From positions 377,481 to 441,480 of the forward strand of contig CAJJDN010000060.1 of assembly GCA_905182985.1 (NCBI GenBank): a DNA stretch of 64,000 nt. The letters are read 5' to 3'. Within the stretch, counting starts at the first letter, position 1. Every line of letters begins with the position of its first letter. The DNA comes from Paramecium sonneborni. Lineage: Eukaryota; Ciliophora; Oligohymenophorea; Peniculida; Parameciidae. A model generated the notes under the pieces. It did no database searches and was not told where the DNA came from. It saw only the letters and a list, made by a program, of their open reading frames with translations. The position numbers and the translations under genes were made by a program. Positions 1 to 13,217 of this stretch are shown in pieces.

Positions 1-664
1 ATAGGAAATAAAGATTTCAGAGTATGGATTGTTGACAACAGTGTTGTACTAAAAGGAAAATGAGAAAGCAGTATATGCTTTTGAAGGAGCTGTAGAGAGT
101 GGAGGGTAACTATTCAATTGGGCAAAAGATAAAATGTAATGGTTTGAGAGTTGGGATTAATTGAGTTAAAGTACAGTAAATACAGAAGATAATGGAGGAG
201 TATATATAGTACCAGCATTTAGTGGATTATTCACTCCTTATTGGAATTTGAATGCTTCAGGAACAATAATTGGTTTAAGTTATTATACAACTAAAGATCA
301 TTTAAGAAGGGCAATATTAGAATCAGTTTGTTATAGAACGAAAGATGTTATAAAGGCAATGGAATAATCAGGAATAAAAATAAATAAGATTCATGTTGAT
401 GGAGGGTTAACTAAGAATAAAGAATTAATGTAATTATAAGCAGACATTACATAAAAGAAATTAGTATATCCAGAAATAATTGAATCTACTGCTTCAGGAG
501 CTGCAATGTTTGCCGGAATGGGATCAAAATTATTGACAGAAGAAGACATACACTAAAATATGAAAGTTTAACAGATATATGAAGGAAAAAAGAGTTATGA
601 GAAAGAATATAAACAATGGGAATTAGCTATTAATTGTGCATTAATGTTTAAAAAGCTTGAATGA
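1..664 (+). CDS. Glycerol kinase, C-terminal part (truncated by window edge)
   Basis: This FGGY-family sugar kinase would phosphorylate glycerol to glycerol-3-phosphate in the cytosol. Only the last 220 residues are present; the reading frame is open from base 2 and ends at TGA 662-664 with no intron. Visible family motifs are [15 protein letters not shown], the helix [21 protein letters not shown], the phosphate-binding DGGLTKN and the late ATASGAA-type stretch ASGAAMFAG, in the order found in glycerol kinases. TAA and TAG codons fall at Gln positions, supporting the ciliate code. The gene converges on the ribosomal protein gene, with 37 bases between the two stops. The N-terminal half lies outside the window, so completeness cannot be judged. 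Confidence 0.9.
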
Positions 665-701
665 ATATTGTCTATTTGATATTGTAATATGTAATAATGT
701 A

Positions 702-1171
702 TCAGGCTACAAGTATGCATGCACCACCGACTGCTTTAATTCTTCTTTCTGCAGTTTTGCTAAAGAATTTAGCTTTAACAACAACAGGTTAATTTGGAAG
801 TCTGCCTTTACCGAGGACTTTGAAATAACCAGCCTTTGTAACATCAATAACAGCTGCTTTATCTTTTGAACTAGCATATTTTTTTCTAGTTTCATCTGTA
901 ACCAATGACCATAATTTATCTATATTTACAACTGGTCTATGGAGTGTGTTCTTCTTCAAATGGAAATGTCTCATACCATTCTAAAATCATTATAATAAAT
1001 TTATACTTTTTGGAAATAACCTGGATGATATTTATTGAAATTGATGCGATGATGTGTTAAACCTCCTGAAACACCTCTACCACTTGGATGTTTTCTGTGT
1101 TTACCTACTCTACCATATCCATGACACACATGTCCTCTCATTTTACGGCATTTCCTCAATCGGCTGACCAT
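702..1171 (-). CDS. RPL27A: Ribosomal protein L27a (uL15)
   Basis: A large-subunit cytosolic ribosomal protein of 147 residues, the usual size for eukaryotic L27a. The N-terminus starts [20 protein letters not shown] and continues into the typical glycine- and histidine-rich segment ([24 protein letters not shown]). The C-terminus has [16 protein letters not shown]. One 26-nt GT...AG intron (981-1006) splits the gene after the GYFQK codons; removing it keeps the frame (444 coding bases). The start is the only ATG ahead of the conserved N-terminus. The gene is divergent from the thiamin pyrophosphokinase gene, sharing about 250 bases of upstream sequence. Confidence 0.96.
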
Positions 1172-1419
1172 TGCTTTTTTATTTTAAATAAAAAGATTTT
1201 AATATGTGATTAATGTACTCATCCCATTAAATATTAAATATACATTCAAATATATATATATTACTTATATATTCATCTTTTTAATGATGATTGAATTATA
1301 TTACAGAAATTCTTGATTGAAATACATTCGCCACTCTGATCTCTTTTTTTCAATCTTTTATTAAACAACCTTTTTTTATATCTTAACAATATTCATTAAT
1401 ATTCACATTAAAATTATTT

Positions 1420-2076
1420 ATGTAAAAAATAGCTATTCTTATTCTCAATACACAAATTAATCAAAAAGTCTTTGATTTTTATTACACTCCAAATGCCTAC
1501 CTTATTTGTGCTGATGGTGGTGCTAACAGACTCTATTAATATCAAAAAAAAATTATTCCATAATGTATCATTGGTGACCTTGATAGTCTCAAACTAGAAA
1601 TTTAAGAATATTATTCATCACTAAATTGTCCCATTATTAAAATTGATGATTAAGATACTTCAGATTTTGAAAAAGCACTATATTTTATTTAATAATAACC
1701 AGACATTCATCGCATCATCATCTTAGGTGGTTTAACTGAAAGATTTGATTAGACCATAAATTCCTTACATACCTTGGCTAAGTTTAATTTTCATGGTGAA
1801 TTAATAAGTGACTATTCTATTGTTAGATATTTTAATAAAGGAATTCATAAATTTTAATTCTCTGAAATTGAGTCACTCAAAGGAATTAGTTTATTTCCAT
1901 AAGGAACTCAAGCCAGAATCAACACAAAAGGATTAAAATGGGATGTGACATAAAATAATCCACTAATCTTTGGTTAATTTATAAGCACATCTAATGAAGC
2001 TCTTCAAAAACAACTTGAGTTCGATTCCCTTGATAACTTTTTCTTTGTGACTTAATTGAAAGATTAATATATTTGA
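1420..2076 (+). CDS. Thiamin pyrophosphokinase
   Basis: This enzyme makes thiamin diphosphate from thiamin and ATP. The 218-residue protein is intronless. It shows the family's N-terminal nucleotide-binding core: an ILILN strand, then ICADGGANRLY and the acidic GDLDSL. DTSDFEKAL and ILGGLTERFDQTINSL follow, which are catalytic-domain hallmarks, and the C-terminal thiamin-binding half has GLKWDVT and FISTSNEA. The length is short for the family because the N-terminal extension is almost absent. The start at 1420 gives MQKIAILILN; no better upstream ATG exists in frame. The encoded TAA/TAG codons are read as Gln. Confidence 0.92.
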
Positions 2077-2319
2077 TATGTTTGAAAATCAATTATAATC
2101 ATTTCATTTAAATTTAATTTTATCATATTTCATTCATTTTTTAGAAATCTTATCTCTCAACATCATTTTATCAATTTTATAAATTAAATTTTCAATAACC
2201 CATCTTTAATTTATTCAATTCTAATACTTTTTTTTATAGAAATACAAAGCTTAAGTCTACTCATAATTTAATGAAACAAATTTATAATTCTTATTATTTC
2301 TAATTAATATATAATTTTT

Positions 2320-3615
2320 ATGAGGTAAACCAAAATATGTTAGCAGCCAGATTGTAAAAAATTTCTAATATCTTAAAATGAAAAAGAATCTAAAATTCGT
2401 TGCAAGGATTGTCATAATAAAATATTTCAATAAAGCATAACTTAAATATCAGAGAAAAAGAATTAGTTATTAATAAGGAAAAAATAGTTGTAAGAAGAAT
2501 TTGAATAGTATTTTAAATAGAATAAATAAAAATGGGATGAGGGTGTAGAACAGATATTAAAAGCTCTTAGAGTAAAACAATTATAAGAAAAAAAATAAGC
2601 ATTAATCAACAATGTCAATGTTCGTAAACGTAATTTAGCTTCATATTAAGAAGAATTAGAAAATCACATATAACTTAATGGATAACTAAAATAATTATCA
2701 TAATCAATTTAAGAAAAATATTACAATCTGAAAAAGACTCTTAAATAAAAGCAAAAGGATATTTAAAAGTTAGAAATGTAATTAAAATAAAGATAGTACA
2801 TCATATTTACTCAATTACCTTTTCTTTTTGATAATCATATGATTTACAAATATTATTAAATCAACGATGAAATATAAGAAACCTTTTATGATACAATAAA
2901 TGAACTATCATATAGCTAACATGAAGATGTTCTTTTATTTAGTACTAGTTTTTTTAACTTGGATCTTGCATAATAAAATTAGTGTACTAAAATCAATTCG
3001 AAAAAAGTAGAAATATGTTTAACTCTAAAGAAAAGTATAGTTAAATGGAATGATATCCTTCGTGATAATTTACAATATTATGAAAACTTTATAACCTCTA
3101 TTATTAAAGTTTATAAATTAATCTACTTTATTGCTAATTTATTTCATATAGTGTTGCCGTATGTGATTTATATTGACAATCATGGTTACCCTTAATTTTT
3201 TGAATATGAAATATTTTCATACAATAGAATATCAAACTAAGTTAATTTTAAAGAATGTTCACTCACCCAAATGTAGATTAATATTTTTTACCTTAAATAT
3301 TATTTCAACATCGATATTTAAGATAAACTTTACTCATTTTTTGATATAATTGATTTACTATAATCTATTTACGATAAATTAGAGTTTCATCAATTTGATT
3401 AATTCAAAAATTTAACTTAAGTTTATATTTCATAGATTAAAAATTCAGATAATTAATAAGTTAATAAAATTTAATAGAAAAGGAAACCAATTCCTATAAA
3501 ATTAGTTTAAGCATAATACCTTAAATTTCTACTTTAACATTAAATTTCAGAGTAATAGATAAACAATAGAATGGATAATTTCTATGATTTTTCAGATGTA
3601 GAATTTATACAATGA
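2320..3615 (+). CDS. Atg14/UVRAG-like coiled-coil protein (PI3-kinase complex subunit candidate)
   Basis: A 431-residue intronless protein. Residues 7-38 hold a cysteine set (CQQPDC then CKDC), followed by a long Gln/Lys/Glu-rich coiled coil to about residue 160. The C-terminal half contains a helix pair, KLIYFIANLFHIVLPYVIYI, and the short YPQFF and MQINIFYLKYYF blocks. This order (N-terminal Cys box, coiled coil, hydrophobic helices with an LPY turn) matches the Atg14/UVRAG family, which recruits Vps34 in autophagy and endosome traffic. The assignment rests on layout and short motifs only. It could instead be an unrelated coiled-coil protein. The gene runs in the same direction as the thiamin pyrophosphokinase gene. 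Confidence 0.5.
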
Positions 3616-3706
3616 ATTAAATTTTCTACAAATAAATTATTAAAGTAAATGTTTACAAAATATAAGAATTATATAAGTTATAATACATAAATCTAAATTT
3701 ATAATA

Positions 3707-5146
3707 TCATTCATCAATAAAATTTAGATTTAATATGCTACAATCATCCCCTTTTACTCCAGTTATACATTAACATACTCCATTTTTACAAATTCCATTA
3801 TTCGAACAATCATTAAGACAAAAGATTGTTGAACAATCCTCTCCTCCTCTTTTTTCTTCTTAATTACATCTACATTAAGGTGTTGGAAAATATTGAATAC
3901 AACTTCCTTGATTTGAACAATCATTTAAACAGTTTGAATATTGGCTACAATCATTACCACTAAATCCATCATCACATTAACATTTTCCATTTAGACAAGT
4001 TCCATGTCCTTAACAATGTACACAAATTTTCTCATATAATAAATCACCAAAACAAATGCTTCCTGGACACTGAATATCTGAAACTTAACAATTATAACCA
4101 CGATAATTATCTTAACAAATTTATATACCATATTCTTAACTTTTTATGCTTTATTGATCATTAAAACTTGAAATAATACTTGATGAATTCAAAAAAAATG
4201 TCTTGTTATCATAAACAATCATCTATTTAAACATAGATCCAAAGTTTAATTATTCAAAGTTATTATACCATTCCTAATCATAATAAAAGTAATATTTATT
4301 CTCTGCATAAAATCCTACCATCTTTATTTTTTCCAAATATTGTCCCACTGGAGTTATTCCAATCTTTATTATTGAATCAATTGTGGTTTCCTACCAAACC
4401 TACTAATCTAAATAATAAATCCAAGACTCATTTTAATTTATATTAGAAGTATCTCTGCCATAAAATAGTTAGATACAATTACATTCATTTACATAAACAA
4501 TAATACTATTTTATAAACATTTTGGAACATTAGAAGATTAACAATCAGAACTTTCTTCTTAAGAAGTAACTGTATATTTATAACCTAAGTTCTTTAATTT
4601 TTAAAGTTGAGGATAATTAGACATAAATGCAAAATCTTCAATAGTATCATCCCATAAATTTAATGATACTGTTAATTTAAATATAAAATTATTAGGCAGA
4701 ACAGAAGATGTTGCTTAATTATTAAAGAGATCCTAGAGATTGTACTTATACAATTGATTTCTATTTTTTATATCATCAAATCCTCCGAAAATATAAATGG
4801 ATGAATTGTCTCTAGTTAAAGAATAATTTTAAAATTTATTCTAATGTTGCAGTCTCATATAATTACTTCCACAACTAAAAGGCAAAGGATAAATCAAAAT
4901 ATATTCTTTAAGTACACAAATAAAGCTCAATTTATCTTCAAAATTATCAATTAAAACACTTTAAATTCCAATCTCCGATGAAATTACACAAATAGCAAAA
5001 TAAGACTCTAATCGATATACAATTAAATCATTCAACTCACATTCTTGTTAATTTGCACTCTGAAAGATTTAACAAGTTTAAATATTTTCTTTTACGTTCT
5101 ATACTTTCCATGCAAGAGTTATTTTTATAATTAATAAAATTATCAT
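3707..5146 (-). CDS. Secreted protein with C-terminal EGF-like repeats
   Basis: A 479-residue protein without introns. A hydrophobic start (MIILLIIKITLA) looks like a signal peptide. An in-frame ATG 60 bases upstream (5206) exists but would bury it, so 5146 is preferred. The middle region has one kelch-like stretch (IYIFGGFDD) and shares no other recognised domain with known families. The last 120 residues carry four closely spaced cysteine modules of EGF/tenascin type (for example CLNGKCQCDDGFSGNDC and CLNDCSNNGICKNGVC). No transmembrane segment follows the repeats, so it is likely secreted or surface-attached. It converges on the Atg14-like gene with 91 bases between stops. Confidence 0.7.
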
Positions 5147-5427
5147 TTTTTTATTTCTCTAAAATTTGAACTTAAAGTTTAGCCAAGTAAATATTAGTGG
5201 TATCATTTTAATTTATTTTTTATGAACATTATCTTATAAAAAAATACTAATACAGTTTCTAAAACTTAGATAATTAAAATAATTGGAAGGATTTAATTTT
5301 TAAGTTAAAAAATACATTATTATTACAAGAGAAAATTACCAACTTACGTTTCTATTTATTCTTTAGTTTAATTATGAAAATTTTTAAGATAATTAGAGGA
5401 AATTTAGTATAGAAATGACAACAATAT

Positions 5428-5953
5428 TCAAGTTTTAATTTTCTTAATTTTTTCTTAAATTTAACAAGGCTTTTCGCATTCTGTATGAGTACAATGATGT
5501 CGTTTCACTATCTATTTACAACATCTGCACTCTTTTTCTTTGGATTCTCTTTTTTTTCTTTTTTTTTCTTTTTACGAATCAGATTAACTATCTTAAACAA
5601 AATCTTCATCTTTCTATAAAAGATCAACAAGATTAACCCTAACAGGTAAATCAGCTTTAAAGATAAAATAATAAATACGTGAATTTTTCACTTTGATAGC
5701 ATCTAATAATTTTGTAATTTAGTCATTTGGTAATCTCTCAAATATTTTAATGAGCTCATCACTTACCTTTCTTGAAATTTTAATTTAGCCATTTTCATCA
5801 TTTAATTTTGTTTTCTTGTTTATTAATTCATCTCCACTTTCAACATTAGTCAACCCTAATTAGTTACTTATCCTTTTATTAATAAATATTATACTTATTT
5901 TCAAGCTTAGAAGAAACCGATGGAAATTCTGATGACTCTTAGCTTTCATTCAT
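5428..5953 (-). CDS. Small protein with basic linker and Cys/His tail, unknown
   Basis: A 167-residue protein in two exons; a 22-nt intron (5873-5894) interrupts codon 20 and its removal keeps the frame. The first third is acidic and Ser-rich. The middle has a predicted helical block around ELIKIFERLPNDQITKLLDAI. A Lys/Arg-rich stretch then leads to a Cys/His tail (CRCCKQIVKRHHCTHTEC), which could bind zinc. The helical block recalls the NET domain of bromodomain proteins, but the match is too weak to claim. The basic patch suggests a nuclear or nucleic-acid-bound protein; this is inference. No operon-like partner is evident. Confidence 0.6.
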
Positions 5954-6633
5954 TTTTAATAAAAAAATATATTTATGAATATAATTAATATTTACTTAAA
6001 AATTTATCGATTGATAGTATTTTGGATAAATATTAATAAATCAACTAAAATATCAATTGTTTAATTCTCTATTGTATATGAAAACTGAATTACTAAATTG
6101 TTGATTAATTTTTGACTTATTTTTCTTTTTTTTTCTAATAATTTTGTAAATTGATTAATTCTGACTCACAACTCAATATATTTTAAAAAAACAAATTTAA
6201 CCTAAGAAAAAATATATTTAGACAATATTCATGAATTAGACTTAATATATAAAATTTAGACAAATTTACAATAACAATCTGCAAAACTATAAAAAGATGA
6301 ATTTCTTTTTGCTCAACCTTTAATCTATCAAATAGTATGATAATTAAAAAAAATAATTCATATAAATTATATAAATTATCATAGTGAATATCATGTAATT
6401 TTTATAAATTATTGAATCATTTTCTAATAAATCTTGCTTTTATTAATTCCACTCTTAATCGTTTTTATTAATTAACAGAAACATTGGGCATAAAAGATTT
6501 ATAAAACATTTTTATAAATTTATATTCTTTTTTTTTCAACATAACATATCCAATTTCATTAAAAATTAAAAAATAAAGGCATATCCCAATTATTATGATT
6601 ATTCTTGTATAATTGATTAAAATTACAATATTA
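5954..6633. other. Gene-free stretch
   Basis: About 680 AT-rich bases between the small Cys-tailed gene and the 3' end of the large membrane-protein gene. A long plus-strand frame without TGA begins at 6231, but it has skewed Asn/Gln/Ile/Phe composition, no recognisable motif and overlaps the neighbour. I see no tRNA, repeat or regulatory element that I could defend. Confidence 0.5.
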
Positions 6634-9600
6634 TCAAACTAATCTAATCATGTTATTCTAAAGTAGCTTGAGATTCTTATACCCATATGTTTTTAGCAAT
6701 TATATAGTGATCAAAAACAAAGTAAAAAAGCTAATTAATATAATTAATACTTTATTAAATTCATATATTGTTGTGAATGTAATATTTTCGAATCTTTCAT
6801 CATTTACATTTAGCACTTTTAGAGCTATCTTAGAAAGTAAATAATCATATTCTCGAATTCCTCTGTTTAATACTCCATTAAGAATAAGATTACATTAATC
6901 TATATTCATTTCGGCTTAATAGAATAGATTTAAATTAATACTATCTTCATCACAAATGTTATTATTAAAGAAAGAATTTATTTCAATAATATTAGTTTAA
7001 TAATATACTGGAAATTCTGATTATAGTTATTTAATAAATGATTGAAGGAGTTTAACAGCATTTGTATCATTAAAGGAATAATCTTAATAATTTTAATTAG
7101 TATAAATTTCTTTTATAGCAGGTAATGTCCAAAAATTCAAACTATTAAACATAAATTAGTTTTGATTAAATAATTTTATATTATTAATTGTTAGATCTAT
7201 GGTGATAAATCCTGCAATACTTATTAAAGTAATTAATAATAGATTTACAACAATTTTGACAGTAATTTTCTATGATTATATTAAGCAAATTACTTTCAAA
7301 CTATATAAAAGAGACAGTTATTTAAACTTAATTTTTGTTTTACTATCAAATTATTCATTATATTTTTCTGTATCTAAAATATTTTTATCAAAAAGATTCC
7401 CGCTAGTATTTTTCACTTTTGAAAATGCTTTGCACAAAGGATTATCTTTATTCATTGTTAAGAATTAACCCATATCTCCATCTATTAAAATATTCAATAT
7501 TATTTACATTCATAATTAGTAATGTAACAAAACTAATTAATTGTGATGTTGATTTTTTCAATGATAGCAATTTTCTCTTTAAAGGGTATAATAGCTTAAA
7601 CTCTAAATAATACCTATAGAAAATTTAATATAAAGTACATTATATTGCTTCTAAATTTGAAATTAAAATCGAATTAAATACAATAAACTAGCAATTTAGA
7701 GCATTGTCTATAAAATTAGAAATAATATATAATTAGAACTAGAAATTTCTTAGAATCCTAATCCTTAATTTAAAAGATGATCTATTGAGTTAGCTTATAT
7801 TTACTAAAAATATGGAAGCTAAGATATTTTTAAAATGAAGTACCATATAGTTACGAAAAGTATTTGCTATATCAAAATCTTCCTTAAACTCTTTAGATGA
7901 GAGTAAATTTAATAAATATAGATTTGCTTAATAAATAGCTTGAATATCCAAACCACTTTCGGTAGAGTTACTATAAAAATTTTAATAAAGCATTTTCAAA
8001 AAATTAGGTTCCCAAAAAATAAAATACATGTAATCACCACATTTTTAAATTACTTTTTAATTATATTAATAAAATTCTTCTTATGATTAATATCCTATCA
8101 AATCTCCTTTTGTCAAATAGGATATGGTATAATTTCGATTAAATAATTCTACATCTATTTGAACATTGTATGATTCTGCTACAATTACTTAATATTAATA
8201 AAAATAATCTACTAAAATTATCTAAATTATTATTGTTAATTACTGAATCTTATAATGTACTTGTATTGTAAATAAATGAAGTTAAGAAGAAACTCAAAAA
8301 TGCTATCAATATTTACAAACTAAAAATTATCCTACTAATATATTCATATTAAATAATAGATGGATTATTTTTTTCAATCTTATTTGTATCTTCTTTTAAA
8401 AGATCACTATTACAAGTGATAAAGTTTATGTTTTTTTAATGATCATTTTAATCAAAATCTTAATTAACTTAAACATCATGCAATAAAATTTTTCCACTTG
8501 ATTCTCTATTAGTATATAAATCTAATTGATCTTATTTTTATTTTCAAAAATACCACTAACTAGAGAATATTAATTTCTTGGACTTTACTATGAGATAAGG
8601 GTTCTTTTTGTTTATTACTAGAGATTATTCAATACCATACCGAAGACTTCATTTTTTAAGTTTAAGGAGATTAAGTAATATAACTATTTTATCTCTAAGG
8701 TAATGTATTTTCTTCAATCACTTCTGTTCTAACTATTTTAATTAATATGTATTTGATAGATTGTGATATTTTCTCTAATTTTAATGTTCCTTCAACTCTT
8801 AATATCCTTTCAATAGATTCTTCAGATTACGTATATTTTAAGAATAGTTCCTCTACATTTAAAAAAAATATATTACTTATTATTTAAAATTTCTCTCTCC
8901 TCATAGTTTCTTAATAAACTTTACATCTTCTAATAAATTCACTCCTTACTATTTTAAATTTACCAGATTGATTTCTCACTATTAATTATTTTCGAAAAGG
9001 TTCATTAGAAATTGCCTATTTATAAGATTCAGATAATTTCTATTAAAAATCTCTAACTAGTTCATACTTTTGTTTTGGTACTCTTAAGTTGAACAATACT
9101 TACTTAACATTTTGTTTCTATTGATCCTCTATATTAATAACATCATCCTAATTTAAGAAATTTTAAAAATTCTTCTTTATTTCAACTTAATTTTACAAAA
9201 TAGAAAGTTATCCAATGCTAGAAGTTATTGAACCTCTTACAAATGTTGATGAACGTTATGTATAATATAATTAAGATAAGTGTTTCTCAAAATTTGGAGC
9301 ATTTAAACTAAAAAATTCTTTGTTCTCTTATGTTAAAAACTTTTCATATTATGAGTAAACAATAGTTTTTGGAGCCAAGATAAATAAACTTAATTATTTT
9401 ATTCCAATGATATCCTAAATTAATTAAGTACAAGAGTCTACTTCCCAATCTTCATTTAATAATAAATACTATTATTTTGTCTAAATTTATCTAAACATTG
9501 CAATATATTCAATTTAATTTGAGTTATAATTATAAATACATTTCAGATATTTATAAACTATTACAATATAACCTGAATCATGCATACAGAATGCCTTTTT

Positions 9601-11684
9601 TCTCTTATACAAATTAAAAGATTGCCCACTTTCTTAAAAATGAGTAACAAATTAAGAATGATGCTATTTAAACATTTAAGGCATTAAAATTGTTGCTGAA
9701 CTATTTATTAAACCTTATTTATTGTAATTTAATATTTAAAATACATTATTTGTACTATTCTTTATAATGCCAGATTAATTTATTTGTATTACAAAAGTAT
9801 TGCCAGAAACTAAAAATTTTTATTAATAATAATTTATTGGCTCTTCATCAGAAGATTTTTCGTCTATCTAATCATCCTTTAAAATTTAATCTAAACTAAG
9901 TTAATAATCAGGTAATAATTCTAATTCTTATAATTTCAATTTTTTATTTAAAATAAAAAGTTTAAAAAAGAAGTAGTTAAACCATTGCTTATTTCTAATA
10001 GGTACTTTTTAATTTTTATGCAAACTTAAAATCTATTTTTCTAAACCTTAAAATTCTTTAATTTAATTGCTTATTTTTTTTAATATAAACAATTCATCAA
10101 TTAACTTAACTTCTTAATTTAATAAATAATTCCAAAACTATAATTAATAACCAAAAATATTCATTATAATTTATACTGTTTCTTTTATATACTATTCACA
10201 TAATAATAGATGGTCAAATGGTAGCTTTGATTTATAAGCTTATTCATTTTTTTATTTTATCAGTCGAGAAATTATGATCCTAATATTTGTTATGATGATG
10301 CGTTAAATTAAGTTCAATTTATCTTTATTTAATTTTTCTATCTAGATCAAACTTTCTGGGTATAATTTTAGTTTATAACATAGCAATTCAATTAAAAGTA
10401 TATTAATACTTTAATCTGATTTTTTAGTTAGTGAACTTTCATAAATACATTTTAAGAAGAAAGTTGAAATTCTTCCTATATTATCCTGAATTGTATCTCT
10501 ATTGATTTAAATTTTTTTATTTCCTTTTGAACTTATTTTATAAATAGTTTTCAAACGATAAAAGCACTTTATATTCGAACATAAAGTTTGATGAAGTTAT
10601 ATAATACCTCTTAGTAAAAAGAGATTTTAAGGGTTTTGTTTTAAATAAACAATAGTTTTTTAATCAATCATTTTAGTAATGCTATAATTTGTGATAGAAC
10701 TTAATATTAAATAATATCTAATTTTTTAATTTAATTAAATCAAAAATAAAAAAGTTAATATAACTTAGAAGCCATATCGATCTTCAAACAAATTGACAAA
10801 GTATGATATTAGCAAATTTAAAGCCAATGCAAATTAAATACTTACAAGAATTTAAAAATAGTTGTTTAATTATTTATTAGAGAAAAGAGGCAAATCTTTA
10901 TGCATCTATGAAATAAGTAGTAAAAACAAGATAACTAAGATTAATGGAAAAGCTATCTTCTAATATAATTTAAATTTACATTCAAATTTTTGTTTGAATT
11001 AATAAACAATTCTATACAGCTATTAAAATATACAATTATAATCGAACATGTAAGTGTTTTCGGGGAATTTATTTTTAAAAAGTTTTTTTTTTATGAATAG
11101 TCATAATGTAGAAAAAGTATGAGGATTGTTAAAAATGCTAGTTATAAAATGATTGCAACACAATCAATAAAAATAAAAGCTAAATTTTGTATCTATTGTA
11201 AATAAGTATTTTAGATTTAAAATAAAAATCCATTGATTGACCAAAAATAGGGCTATATTAAATACCCAATAATCTATATAAATATTTTGTCATATATAAT
11301 ACTTAGCCATAAATAGAATAAGCAACATTCATCTAAGCATTCTTTTTCTTCACATAATACAAAATAATAAAGAGATTGATGATAAATATGTTAAAAGCAA
11401 GTATAATTAAAATATAAATTGAATGTACAATTGAAGATTCTAACAAATACTTGCCAACATTTAAAGAATCTAATACTAAATAAAGCTAATTTTGTTAATA
11501 GTTATTCTTATCAGAAATTTTTAGATATCTATTTAAGAAATAGGTAATACATTTCCAAAAGCGGAGAAGTATTTAGTATAGCTCCAATAGAGAGATAAAT
11601 AAAACTCGTGTAATATGAAGTATTCATAGATTCCTTTAAATCCATCCATATTTATTAAAACAACATAAAATTTAATTATTACAT
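6634..11684 (-). CDS. Large multi-pass membrane protein, TmcB-like layout (unresolved exons)
   Basis: A gene of about 5 kb, roughly 1,650 codons. The N-terminal part has several membrane helices, read in different frames joined by 20-26-nt introns: a hydrophobic helix before LLEIYLKISD, then IYILIILAFNIFIINLFIILYYV, VAIILQLAFLTILILFL and FPLILVILFLLLISQMHK. A long soluble middle (about residues 500-1200) is rich in charged and Gln residues. The C-terminal end has two helices (VVNLLLITLISIAGF and LIILISFFTLFLITIQLL) flanking an extracytoplasmic loop. The end is firm (TGA 6634-6636); the start may be 11684 or 11666. One good intron lies near 11545-11566. The join around 7480-7535 needs an unusually long intron or hides an indel. 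The layout recalls the ciliate family related to Dictyostelium TmcB, but no diagnostic motif proves it. Confidence 0.6.
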
Positions 11685-11895
11685 ATACTAATTTCAAATA
11701 GTTGAATTATAAAGTAAGGATAATTTTATCCTTATTTTGATAGTTCTTAGAACTGACGTTAAGAAAATAGATAAAGGATCATAATGACAAAGTATGAAAA
11801 TATTCGAAATAAATTTTGTTTAATTAATATATTTTAAATGATATATATATAATTAAGTTTTAACGATAATAATAATTTTATTTAATATTAACAGA

Positions 11896-12919
11896 ATGAT
11901 CATAGAGAATCAAAGGTGCTTTGGAAAAGAAATTGCAAATTCAGCTATCTATCAGTCGATGGAGTCAGGTATGATCGTTGAAAAAACAAAAAAACCTTTT
12001 TCCATCATTCCAAGAGTATTTGCAATCAGTTTGGATGAGAAAGAAAATAAAATCTTTAGAAGAGAATCTGAAAGAATTCAAATAGAGATTGAAAGTGATA
12101 AACATAAAGAGTTTAAAAATCCTTAAAGCGTACATCTGTATGCCGAAGAGATAATCCAACATTTATTAATCGAAGAGGTATCTAATAAAAATTATTTATT
12201 TAGAACAAATATTAAATAGATGAATATATGACCCCAGAACTATAGCCAAATATAAATATTAAAATGAGAGCAATTTTAGTAGATTGGCTAATAGATGTAC
12301 ATGCTAAATTTAAGTTAAGAGATGAAACATTATATCTTACAATTTCTTTAATAGATAGATATTTATCTAAGGCATAAGTCACAAGATTGCGTTTACAATT
12401 AGTAGGTGTAGCAGCACTCTTTATAGCATGTAAATATGAAGAAATATATCCACCTGCATTAAAAGATTTTGTTTATATAACTGATAATGCTTATGTTAAA
12501 AGTGATGTTTTAGAAATGGAAGGTTTAATATTGTAAGCTTTAAATTTCAATATTTGTAATCCAACTGCTTATTAATTTTTATCAAAATATTCTTCTGAAT
12601 TAGATCCAAAAAACAAAGCTTTAGCTCAATATATATTAGAGCTTGCTTTGGTTGAATACAAATTTATAGTTTATAAACCATCATTCATAACTTAAGCTGC
12701 TATATTTTTAGTCAATAAAATAAGGTATCATATAAATTTATTTCTAGATCTCCAAATTATAGAACCTAAAATGAAGCTTCCTTAAAACCTTGTGTTAAAG
12801 AATTATGTCAATTATTATAAACTGCTGATCTTAGTTCATTATAAGCAGCAAGGAGAAAATTCAACTCAGCTAAATTTTTTGAAGTCTCAAGAATTAAAGT
12901 GGAAAAAATCAACAAATGA
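11896..12919 (+). CDS. Mitotic-type cyclin (A/B class)
   Basis: A 324-residue cyclin, the regulatory subunit of a cyclin-dependent kinase. The cyclin-box signature [13 protein letters not shown] starts the N-terminal cyclin fold near residue 115. It is followed by [15 protein letters not shown] and [15 protein letters not shown], which are standard cyclin A/B segments, and then the C-terminal fold ([25 protein letters not shown]). Two introns, 26 nt (12178-12203) and 23 nt (12725-12747), restore the frame (975 coding bases). The N-terminal 110 residues show no clear destruction box of the RxxL...N form that I would trust. It stands alone, with no partner kinase nearby. Confidence 0.95.
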
Positions 12920-13217
12920 AAATAGTTATATTTTTGCTTTTCTCCTTAGTATATAGTTTACTTTTATAAAAATTTTAAATATATTTTTTAAAATAAAATT
13001 AAACTTAGTCTTATAAAAATAATTTAAATTCTCCATCAATAAAATTAGATATACTAATGATGAGATGAATTAAAGGATTAATATGACATAATTATTGAAT
13101 AAAAATTTTTCAAATTAAAGTTAAATATTTGAGTCTTTGATATATTCATATTTTTTCATAAAATGATAAATGCAATATTATTCGTGTCTTTTATTTTTTA
13201 ATACCATTAGTTAAAGT
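12920..13217. other. Gene-free stretch downstream of the cyclin gene
   Basis: About 300 AT-rich bases between the cyclin stop and the ATG of the small gene at 13218. No reading frame, RNA gene or repeat is apparent. Confidence 0.5.

Noticed and set aside
6231..6671. Plus-strand frame of about 440 bases without TGA
   Set aside because: Composition is that of AT-rich non-coding DNA, no motif is visible and it overlaps the 3' end of the large membrane-protein gene. With one stop codon and high AT, such frames arise by chance.
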